Source: CAZZNY01 sp964655935
GTDB taxonomy: Bacteria > Patescibacteriota > Gracilibacteria > BD1-5 > UBA2023
NCBI GenBank assembly: GCA_964655935.1
Contig: CAZZNY010000001.1
Coordinates: 310,001 to 374,000, forward strand
Direction: 5' to 3'
Length of the DNA: 64,000 nucleotides
The translations under genes and the position numbers were made by a program. Positions 55,623-64,000 of this stretch are shown piece by piece (positions within the stretch are counted from its first letter, which is position 1; every line of letters starts with the position of its first letter). Under the pieces are notes generated by a model. The model was not told the DNA's origin and made no database searches. It saw nothing but the letters and a program-made list of their open reading frames with translations.

Positions 55623-56273
55623 TTATCATTCAATTTTTGCTCGTCTCTTCTTCCAGAAATAATATCCTCAAAAAATAACCAACGAAGCTAAGATAAAATA
55701 GATGGAAGCATTTACATATTTTTCAGCTTGCACTCAGACAAAAACATAGAGAAGAATGAGCCACATCTCTCCGAGAAGCGCTGCAAAAAAGAATGGTACA
55801 AACTTATATCGTATAAAACCAGCTGCATAGTAGAGAATATCGACCGGTGTAAGTGGGAACATACAACTGAAAAACACAATCTTAACACCATTTTCTTGAA
55901 TCTGTTTCTTATATTTATGCATGATTTTCAGTTTTTTCGTATCCACCATTTCTTTTCAGATAAAATATCCGATAATGTAAGTCTCTGCGATACCGATGCT
56001 CACTCAAACAATACTTACAATAGCACTCAAATAAAAGTTCTGTAACAAAGCTCAAGTAATCAAAATAATAACAGTCGAAGGTACGAAAAGGTAATTCCTA
56101 AATAAGTATAATCCAAGTAAAATTCCGATTTTTTGATAGATTCCAATATTCAGAGAAACAAAAAAAGCCTTAAAATCAAAGCCTGTCATATAAAGATACA
56201 TACTCGTTCCAATACCAAAAACAAAGAGTAAAACAATGATCGATATAAGTAAAAACTTTCAATTCTTTGACAT
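55623..56273 (-). CDS. VTT/DedA-family membrane protein
   Basis: 216 residues, five to six membrane segments. FVPSTVIILITGALLQNFYL and FFSCMFPLTPVDILYYAAGF carry the F-P-x4 and P-x4 hairpin motifs of the SNARE-associated (VTT) domain. Members move or flip lipids in the membrane. Basic C-terminal tail. Six TGA codons as Gly. Confidence 0.85.
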
Positions 56274-56310
56274 AATTTATGTGAATATTACTTGTTCTAA
56301 AATCAAAAAC

Positions 56311-56850
56311 TTATTTTTTACAAACATATACGAATGCTGGCGGTAAATTCAAAAATGTAAACAAATATCGCACACTTGGAAACGTTTCATTAATCTGTTT
56401 TTTATTTTGCAGAAAATATTGGAATTGTATAAATTGCCCCTTCTTTTTGAGAATAAATTTTGAGCTTTCAAGAATATTCGAAACAATCTCTTTGTCTATG
56501 ATGCCAAGTGGAAGAGAACTTAGGATACAATCCACGCTTGCTTTTTTGAAAAATTGTTTTGATTCTTCTGCTCCGATCGGATAAACAACCACTCTTGGAT
56601 CATTCTGATAACGAAGCTGAAGTTTCTCGACGAAATATGGATCAATCTCGAAGATACTCAGATGTGATTTTGGGGTAAGTTTTTTCAGTATTTTATCTGT
56701 AAAAGCTCCGCTTCCTGCTCAAAATTCGACTATATGAATATCTTTATCGAGTCGAATCGAGCTAATCATTTTTTTGTATAAAAAAGAGGAGGATGGACTG
56801 ATTGCCCCCACCGTGGAAATATTACTAAAAACTCTTTTTAAAAAAGACAT
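56311..56850 (-). CDS. SAM-dependent methyltransferase (phospholipid N-methyltransferase-like)
   Basis: 179 residues. ISTVGAISPSSSFLYKKMI before the SAM motif VEFGAGSGAFTDKIL, then IFEIDPYFVEKLQ, CILSSLPLG and QFIQFQYFLQNKK; this order fits phosphatidylethanolamine/phospholipid N-methyltransferases related to RNA dimethylases. One TGA supplies the first Gly of GAGSG. Lies next to a DedA-like membrane gene and a lipase, consistent with a lipid role. Exact substrate is inference. Confidence 0.8.
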
Positions 56851-57006
56851 AAAAATTGAAAATTAACACAAACTGATATTTATTATTGTATTTTTAGTTT
56901 AAATCATCTTTAAATTCTACGATACATTTTAAAACAAAAAAACTATGAAAAAATCCATAACACAAAGATTATATTGAATGATGAAAAAATACGAAATGAA
57001 ACATTA

Positions 57007-57036
57007 AAAAAACAACAGAATTCTGTTGTTTTTTTA
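57007..57036 (-). terminator. Terminator after the small lipoprotein gene
   Basis: AAAACAACAGAATTCTGTTGTT is nearly perfectly palindromic and flanked by A and T runs, so it could work in either direction. Confidence 0.7.
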
Positions 57037-57058
57037 AATCATAAATTTAGAAAATCTA

Positions 57059-57241
57059 CTATTTTGTAGTAAATGAACCATCAATATTTTCTTCAATAGT
57101 TCCGTCTGTTCACATAGTTCTGTGTAGAGGAGCCTTAGCTGGTGAAGATTTTAAATTATCTGTCGCACCAGTAGAAGAACAAGAAGCGAGAAGTGTAACT
57201 GCAGATACTGTGAGAAGCCCGAGAGCGAGAACTTTTTTCAT
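57059..57241 (-). CDS. Small lipoprotein
   Basis: 60 residues. Signal peptide MKKVLALGLLTVSAVTLLAS with lipobox LLASC: lipidated Cys at about residue 22. The mature 39 residues are hydrophilic (SSTGATDNLKSSPAK), with one TGA as Gly. Function unknown. Confidence 0.75.
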
Positions 57242-57339
57242 AAAAAAGATAAATAAATATATAAATAACTTCACGAGTTAGTATAGAGGATATTAAAAGG
57301 AAAAGCAAATACTTTTTTTATTTCAGAATTCAACAAATA

Positions 57340-58458
57340 TTATTTCAAGTGAATCACGACAATCTCCGGAATTGTCCCGACTCTCATCGGTGGTCACCAA
57401 GTACCGACACCATTTGAGGTATAGAGAGAAAAATCTCAGATTTTTGACAACCCATAATCATATCCGAGATACACGAGTTTTGTAATATATGAGAATGGAA
57501 ATATCTGTCATCTGTGCGAATGTCCAGCGAGCATAAGATTCACTCCAGTCTGAGCAATGTCAGAAATCTGAGTTGGCGTATGCCAAAGAAGAATGGATGG
57601 TTTTTTTGAATCAAATGTCTTTATGTTTTTGATTGTCGTAGCTACGTTTTTATTGATTCCACGCTCCGGATAGGAAATTCCTATAATCTGTAATCATTCT
57701 ACTTCTTTTATCTCATCATTGAGAATTTGAATATTAGTATTTTTAAGGGCGTTCAGAGCTTTTTCTATACCAAGATAAGTCTCGTGGTTCCCCGTGACAT
57801 AAAAAACTCCTCACGAGGCGCTAATGTCTTCAAATGGTTCAACTAAATGTGTGAGTTCACCATCCATTCCATCAAACAAATCTCAGACAATAAAAACTGC
57901 TTCAGGCTGAACCGAATTAATTTTATCCACGATATCCCAAGCAAAACCTTGACGTAAAGTGTGGCCAAGATGAATATCTGATATATGAACTATCGTTCTT
58001 CATTTCCAATATTCTGGCAAATTTTTGATAGTAATATCGACATTCACAATCTGAGGGTTACTCGCATTCCAAAATCCGTAAGAACTTATTCAAAGTACCA
58101 TTACCACAAAAACAGAAGCAATTATCTGAATCGGCAAAGAAATATGAAAAATGCGAAATACTCCGATTATAATCCAAAGCAAAAGAAAGAACATGACAAA
58201 ATAAGCAAACACTCCAAGCCAACTTGCCGAAAGTGTATAGAATCACCTTGTAAAGACATTGTCCGCATAATGAGCAAGCATTGAAGAAAAAATAAACGAC
58301 AACGACAATATTAAAAGAGAGATTCCTATAGCGTATTTAGCTCGTGGATCGATAACCTGAAAAAAACGAACAACACTCATATACAGGAAAAAATGTCATC
58401 AAAAATTGATAATTATTATGGTAAGTGCAAAAAAAAGGATGGAAAAAACTGACCTCAT
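57340..58458 (-). CDS. Membrane-anchored calcineurin-like metallophosphoesterase
   Basis: 372 residues: five N-terminal membrane segments (residues 1-150), then the phosphoesterase domain with HISDIHLGH, VGDLFDGMDGE, VTGNHETYLG and LAGHSHRGQ, the full metal-ligand set. The pattern fits YkuE-type membrane-bound phosphatases. TGA supplies Gly in VGDLFD. Substrate unknown. Confidence 0.9.
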
Positions 58459-58507
58459 ACAAGAATGTCTTATTGGTAATGTTTAGAGTATATAAGTAAT
58501 TAGAAAA

Positions 58508-58539
58508 AAACAATCTCCTCTCAGAAATTGTTTTTTTAT
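58508..58539 (-). terminator. Weak terminator-like hairpin
   Basis: AAACAAT pairs with ATTGTTT between the phosphoesterase and cyclase genes; T-rich on one side. Confidence 0.45.
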
Positions 58540-59541
58540 TTAGCGTTTTCTTCGTTCGATCAATTCATCATAGATACAAACTTTGTTTCTTCCAGTTTCT
58601 TTCGCTCGATAGAGCGCTTTATCTGCATACTTAAGAGAAAAGAATTTTGCGTCCTTTAGTCCGATATCTTTCTTTGAAAATTCATATATTCAAACCGATG
58701 CTGTTATCGGATAGCTTACACGCTCATAATTCAATGGTGTTTTTTCCAAAACAAGACGAAGTCCATCGATGTAATCATAAAGAGAACAACCATCGAGAGA
58801 ATGAACGATAAAAGTTAATTCTTCTCATCCGAAACGATATACCTGATTTTCTGCTCACAAATATTCTTCGCAAACAGCAGCAACATGCCTCAAGACCTGA
58901 TCTCCGACGTGATGTCAAAAAGTATCATTGAATCGTTTGAAGAGATCGATATCCAACATACAAAGAGCGATCGGATCCTGTATAATTTTATCGAATGGAT
59001 TTTTTCATTCATAAATGTATTTATCGAGTGCCGAACGATTTTTGAGTCCGGTCAATTTATCCGTATTTGCTTGTTCAATAAGTTTCATACTTCGAAGTGC
59101 ATTCGCAACAATACCAGCACAGAGCTCGAATAATGCATTTTCAATCTTTGTGACTTCTCGAGAATGTCGATTGTCTCCAGCTGCTAAAAATAATCCATCA
59201 ATACCAACAGGAATGACAATATTGTCACCGAATTTCGGGAGCGGAAGTGAAGAAATTTTACCGGTTTTCCAAGCGATATAAAGATTGATGTTTGAAACCA
59301 TTTTCTTGTTTCGGACGTAGATCGTCGAAGGTCCATATCAACACATAGTATCAAAAAATCCCGTTTCATTTGCCTTGTACAAAATAATCTGCTTCATATC
59401 CAGCGCGGTTGCGAGTTCACAAAACATTACTTCCAAATCACGAATATCACAAATAAACGTCGAAAGAGGCACGAGTAATTCTCGTACAAAATCTATGTGT
59501 AACTGGATGCGAGAAGACTCGCTTTCCTTCTTCTGTGGCAT
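58540..59541 (-). CDS. GAF-GGDEF diguanylate cyclase
   Basis: 333 residues making c-di-GMP from two GTP. Residues about 20-160 form a GAF-like sensory domain (STFICDIRDLEVMF, IVIPVGIDGLFLA). The cyclase domain starts DKLTGLKNRSALDKYI, has CMLDIDLFKRFNDTFGHHVG and the active site RFGGEELTF near residue 242, where TGA encodes the second Gly. No RxxD inhibitory site seen in the expected place. No signal peptide or membrane segment. Confidence 0.92.
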
Positions 59542-59706
59542 TACCTAAGTATTATGACTAGTTCTCTACAAGAGTAACACATAATCAAAAAATACTCAAA
59601 TATTAAAAACAAAGTGCTCGCCCCTTGCCTATTGGCGAGGCAGATTTATTTTATGGGAAACAAATGGGTGAAAATCTGAAAACTAGATTATATTGGGTAT
59701 TATTAA

Positions 59707-60885
59707 TTATTTGAAATCGACCGCGAGAATAAAAAGAGAATTTTCGACGCTCGCTTTCGCAGTCCATTTATGGACAACACAAATTCGTTTTACGATAGAA
59801 AGCCCCAGACCATTTCCATTTCCCGGCGTACCGATAAATGGAGTAAAAAGTGAATCAACATTAGGAATAGAGTCTGCTCCTATGGTATTTTTTATAACGA
59901 AGCCTTTTTCAGAAATTTCAGTAATAATATCTGTTTCTGGAAGAGAATATTTGCAAGCATTTTCATATACATTACGGAGTAGTACACGAAGCAATCTTTG
60001 ATCGGCAAGAATTTTTATATCCTTATCTCCAAAAAATGAAAAATGAAATTTTTTGGTAGAGAAAATCTTTGAAATCTCCTCTTGAACAGATTGACCTTCT
60101 TCTCCAAAATTGATTTGAGAAAGTGTTGTCTTGGCTTCTAATTCAGCAAGAAAGAGAAGATCATCCACTGTTTTACGCATATTTTTTGATTCTTCGATAG
60201 CACTTTGAATATATTCTTTTGCTTCCTCTGGAATACGAAGAGCGAGATCAAGATCGCTATTTATGACGGAAAGTGGTGTCTTGAGTTCGTGTGCTATATG
60301 ATGATTATAACTTCGAGCATATTCTTCCGATTTTCTGATAGGTTCGATCGTCTTTTTCGCAATCCAAAGGGCTATAAAATAAAGAAAAAAACCAAATACC
60401 AATATAGCACCGATACTTCAGAATAATACATTCGCTCGTAATTTCGTGATAAGATCGATGTTTTCATAAAAGAAAATCCGCTTATCTCAGAGATTAAAAC
60501 CATACAATAGAATTTTATTTCCATCAATTTCCAGATTGTGTCGTTTTTCTATCTGTATATTTTTAGGGATTTCAAACTCTGTTTCTGCTAAAAATCCAAA
60601 TACCGTTTTTGTTCCGTTTGCATCAATAATCACTACATTTCTCGGATTCCCTCTTCCTGGAAACCCCGGACGATTCAATCATACAGATCCAGTCAAATCG
60701 TCGATTCGACCATTTTTCTGCATTTTTTCCATTCGTTCATGAAAAAAATCAACTTCTTGTCGAGTCTCGAGATTTGAACCCAAGAAAAAAACGCTTACTA
60801 CAATCGCGATAAGAATGCCGACAATAATTATCGTGAGCTTAAGAGCAAGTCTATGTTCTGCTGTTTTAAAATTACTGGACCACAT
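59707..60885 (-). CDS. Membrane sensor histidine kinase
   Basis: 392 residues. Two membrane segments (about residues 18-38 and 158-178) frame an extracellular sensor. HAMP-like KKTIEPIRKSEEYARS, then phosphoacceptor HHIAHELKTPLSV near residue 198; N-box NVYENACKYS; G-boxes GNGNGLGLSIVKRI. Overlaps the end of the response-regulator gene by 14 bases, a coupled two-component operon. Confidence 0.93.
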
Positions 60886-61534
60886 AACCGATATTTCGAT
60901 TAGTAATAATAAATTCTTTTCCGAGTTTTTTACGAACTCCAGAAATATGTGCTTCAAGTGTCGTAGAGGAAAGTGGAAGATTTTCTTCTTTTTCTCACCA
61001 GACCGCTTCAAGAATCTCTTCTTTTGTCTTTGGATATCCTCTATTTTGCACAAGATATGCGATAATTTTATATTCTTTTGCTGAGAGCTCTATTTCCTTT
61101 CAAGAAACATATACTTTTCCATGACTGAGATCAATCTCTATATCGGAAATCTGGACCAATTCGGTAATCACTTTTCACTTTCGTCGAATAATAGCTCTTG
61201 CGCGTGCCAGAAGTTCTTCTATCTCAAATGGCTTTGTCAGATAATCATCAGCTCAAATATCAAAAGCTCCAACCTTATCGGTAAGAAGTGAATTCGAAGT
61301 TAAAACAATAACCGGAAGTTCTGCATCTATTTTTCTAAGTTGCTTGAGGAATTCAGCACCATTCATGATGGGCATATTCATATCAAGAATAACACAATCA
61401 TACTTCCCTGTTCTAACTTTTTCCAATCATTCCGCTCAATGAAGAGCAGTCTCTGCGGTGTATTTTTCCAGTTCAAAAATCTTCTTCAGGTTTTCCCGAA
61501 GTTTTGGATGATCGTCGATAATGAGAATTTTCAT
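60872..61534 (-). CDS. OmpR-family response regulator
   Basis: 220 residues. Receiver: ILIIDDHPKLREN with acidic pair, phosphoacceptor in VILDMNMPIMNG near residue 52, and switch Lys in YLTKPFE near 102. Winged-helix DNA-binding domain: ELSAKEYKIIAYLVQNRG, then SSTTLEAHISGVRKKLG and TNRNIGYV. TGA gives Gly in HGAEGLEK and VWGEKEE. Upstream of its kinase. Confidence 0.95.
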
Positions 61535-61544
61535 AGAAAAGAAG

Positions 61545-61760
61545 TTACAAGGTTACAAAGCTATAAAAGTGTGTCATCCTGAACTTGTTTCAGGATCCCC
61601 CGAGCGATTCGATATTGTCCGCCGTGGCGGAAAGTAGCCTCTGTCATTCTGAATGTAATGAAGAATCCCTTATACTCAAGGCTACAGCCATACCCATCTA
61701 TAAGGGATTCTCACGCTGCGCTCAGAATGACAGGTTGCTTAATTCTTAATTCAATAATAT
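61545..61760. repeat. Cluster of dispersed intergenic repeats
   Basis: Contains a GTTACAAGGTTACAAAGC unit (inverted relative of the 32-base repeat), a palindrome TCATCCTGAACTTG/CAGGATC, an inverted pair AATCCCTTA/TAAGGGATT (61670 and 61721) and an AATTCTTAATTC unit at 61739. The remainder to 61872 is AT-rich with nothing recognised. Confidence 0.7.
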
Positions 61761-61872
61761 CTATTTCCTTCTCTTTTTAAAGTTTATTACAGAATATGTT
61801 GCAAAATTTAAACTTCATTTAAACTTATGAAGTTATAGTGAAACCATAAAAATAACTAACTATCAAGCGAAC

Positions 61873-62583
61873 ATGAAACAGCCCCTTATGCATCTTCGAG
61901 ATATCAAAAAGGCTTATGATATTGGTGACGAAAAATTCTATGCTTTAAATGGTGTGGATTTTGATATTTATAAATGAGAATTTGTCTCTATCATGGGACA
62001 ATCTGGATCTGGAAAATCCACACTCATGAATATAGTCTGAATGCTTGATGTTCCCACAAGCGGATCCTATCTCTTTAATGGACAAGATGTTTCCCAAGTA
62101 ACACCCGATGATCAAGCGATTCTTCGCAGACAGAATATCGGATTTATATTTCAGAGCTATAATCTTCTTCCACGAACCAGTGCACTTCATCAAGTAGCGC
62201 TTCCTCTCATGTATCAGTGAGTATCACGAAGTGAACGAAATGAACGAGCATATCAGGCGCTTAAAAAGGTTTGACTAGAAGCAAAAGTTCATAGTATGCC
62301 AAACGAAATGTCAGGTTGACAACAACAACGTGTCGCAGTCGCTCGAGCCATCGTTACAGATCCACTCTTTATCCTCTGAGATGAACCAACCGGAGCGCTT
62401 GATAGTCATACAGGTATCGAAGTAATGGAACTTATCTCTATGCTGCACGACGAAGGAAAAACTATCATTATCATCACTCATAGTGCCGAAGTAAACGATT
62501 TTGCAAAAAGACATATCATTCTTCGAGATGGACTCGTCGTTAAAGAAGATGGGCTCGAAGGAATTATGGAACATGGTTTGTAA
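61873..62583 (+). CDS. MacB/LolD-type ABC transporter ATPase
   Basis: 236 residues. Walker A IMGQSGSGKSTLMN, Q-loop FIFQSYNLLPR, signature MSGGQQQRVAVARAI, Walker B FILGDEPTGALD, H-loop IIITHSAEV. The SGGQ second Gly is TGA at 62317. LPLMYQGV and the family signature of MacB-type ATPases are present. First gene of a transporter operon with the permease and a MacA-like adaptor. Confidence 0.95.
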
Positions 62584-62628
62584 ATAATCTCAGTCTCTCA
62601 GTCTCTAAAAATCTAAAATTCTAATTCT

Positions 62629-63825
62629 ATGATGATCCAAGAACATATCCATTCAGCATTTCAGTCAATCGCTTCAAATAAAATGCGAGCTGGTTTGAGT
62701 ATGCTTGGAATTATTATTGGTGTTTTTGCTATTATCGTAATGCTCGCAATCTGAGCAGGAACTTCAAGCACTATTATGGATCGTTTTAATGGAATGTGAG
62801 CAAATCTTATTACCATCTCTCCAGGATGACAAAATCAATCAGATGTACGAAGTTGAGGAGCAAGAAGCTCACCAAAATTACTCGATGATGATTTTGTAGA
62901 TTTTGTATCACAAATACCAAGAGTAACAGCCGTGTCTCCAACTGTATCATCAAGTAAACAACTTATCTATGGAACCTACAATTCCAATATACAGATAGTC
63001 TGAGCTACACCAATTTATCAAGAATTAAAAAGTATTATACTGAATAATTGAAATTTTATCTCACAAGAAGATGTGAATAATTCAGCGGCTATCGTAGTTT
63101 TATGAAATACTGTCGCACTGGATGCATTTGGTACTGAAGATCCTCTCGGAAAAGAAATAAAACTCCAAAATGGAATCTATACGGTCATCGGGGTGCTTGC
63201 AGATAATTCACAGCTCAATCGTCGAGTCATCATGCCAATAACGACAGTGATGTCAAAAATATCTGGAACACACTACTATTCTTCTCTCGATGTTCAGATA
63301 GACGATCCAAACAATATCACTTTCATGAGATCTTTTATCGAGCAAGAACTGAATCGTTATCTCAATGTTACTGACATAAGCCGTGAGCCATATTCGATAA
63401 GTTCACTTTCAGAAATGCTCTCAACGATCGAGCAAGTATCTTCTACCATGACTGCTTTCCTCGGAGGAATCGCTGCCATATCGCTCATCGTCTGAGGAAT
63501 CTGAGTCATGAATATTATGCTCGTATCGGTCACGGAACGAACCCGCGAGATAGGAATACGAAAGGCGCTCTGAGCTACCAGTGACGATATTATGTACCAG
63601 TTTCTCACTGAATCGATTCTCATAAGCATGTTTGCTTGAGTACTTTGAATATGACTAAGTTTCACAGCCGTTGCTATTCTGAATAAATTCTTAACTGCAG
63701 TCGTGTCCACTAATTCAGTCATCGTCGCATTTTCTGCTGTCGTAGCGATCGGTGTAGTATTTGGTATTCTCCCAGCATCAAAAGCCGCAAAACTTCATCC
63801 GATTGATGCACTCAGGTTTGAGTAA
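62629..63825 (+). CDS. MacB-type ABC transporter permease
   Basis: 398 residues. One N-terminal membrane segment (LGIIIGVFAIIVMLAIG), a large outside domain (residues about 45-275), then three C-terminal membrane segments with MNIMLVSVTERTREIGIRKA, the hallmark of the FtsX/MacB permease domain. About sixteen TGA codons as Gly. Two adjacent ATGs; the first is used. A tandem TCTCAGTCTCT-like repeat precedes it (62590-62630) and a TTCTCAGTTTCTAA repeat follows the stop. Confidence 0.93.
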
Positions 63826-63875
63826 AAAATTCTCAGTTTCTAATTTCTCAGTTTCTAATCTCTAACTTTTTCTCC

Positions 63876-64000
63876 ATGAAATTCCGTTTTAAATTCAAAC
63901 ACTTCATCACCCTGGTTCTTCTCATCGGACTGAGTGTCGGTGCATATTATTTGTTTTTCAAAAAAAGCACTACCACAAATACTCAAACGATCACCGCAAC
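63876..64000 (+). CDS. Start of a membrane-fusion (MacA/HlyD-like) adaptor, cut by window end
   Basis: 41 residues visible: basic N-terminus, one membrane segment FITLVLLIGLSVGAYYLFF and a Thr-rich start of the outside domain. Position after MacB-type ATPase and permease genes makes a MacA-like adaptor likely; the diagnostic domain is beyond the window. Confidence 0.6.
   Translation, partial: MKFRFKFKHFITLVLLIGLSVGAYYLFFKKSTTTNTQTITA

Noticed and set aside
1..64000. Dozens of apparent broken genes or frameshifts
   Set aside because: All breaks examined are TGA in a consistent frame at glycine positions of known families; reading TGA as Gly gives intact genes. Selenocysteine is excluded because the sites are invariant glycines and no selenoprotein family is involved.

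Overview
The window is an AT-rich bacterial chromosome segment that reads UGA as glycine (genetic code 25). Almost every conserved gene here is broken by in-frame TGA under the standard code and becomes intact when TGA is read as Gly. Many of the TGA codons fall on invariant glycines: ABC LSGGQ at 62317-62319, HEGGH of a metalloprotease at 8973-8978, the glycine after Walker B of a pilus ATPase at 4076-4078, and the GGEEL of a diguanylate cyclase. Together with the SLH surface proteins and type IV pilus genes, this points to Gracilibacteria or Absconditabacteria (Candidate Phyla Radiation). All CDS coordinates below were rebuilt by reading through TGA; only TAA and TAG were treated as stops.

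Layout. 1-6.4 kb holds type IV pilus genes (PilC-like, PilB-like ATPase, a pilin), a SpoIIE-type phosphatase, and two small inserted-looking genes (GIY-YIG and four-helix-bundle) each bracketed by inverted repeats. 6.5-15.2 kb is ordinary chromosome: hypotheticals, Nth, two predicted membrane proteases, TatD and a UvrD-like helicase with a C-terminal nuclease. 15.4-19.6 kb encodes two secreted surface proteins, the second with SLH repeats. 20-22.4 kb carries rpsB, a membrane protein, tsf and tRNA-Trp.

22.37-53.91 kb looks like a 31.5 kb integrative element inserted at the 3' end of tRNA-Trp. It has a large serine recombinase whose reading frame runs antisense into the tRNA, and its probable native C-terminal tail lies at the other end, in frame, next to a 9 bp copy of the tRNA end. 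Cargo includes a very large coiled-coil protein operon, a PrimPol-like replication protein, an orphan C5 DNA methyltransferase, a Lamassu-like candidate defence cluster (DUF4297/Cap4-type nuclease, zinc-hook SMC-like ATPase, unknown protein), a type I restriction system (hsdR-hsdM-hsdS), a DUF2958 protein, an ABC exporter operon behind a highly structured candidate RNA, and a mobilisation/replication pair (HerA/TraG-like ATPase and a winged-helix protein).

53.9-64 kb returns to chromosome: a patatin-like lipase, a VTT/DedA protein, a methyltransferase, a small lipoprotein, a metallophosphatase, a GGDEF cyclase, a two-component pair, and a MacAB-like transporter operon cut by the window end. 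Most genes lack a clear Shine-Dalgarno and start after U-rich leaders. Three small-protein cassettes differ: they have their own promoter, a strong purine-rich ribosome site and a GC-rich terminator.
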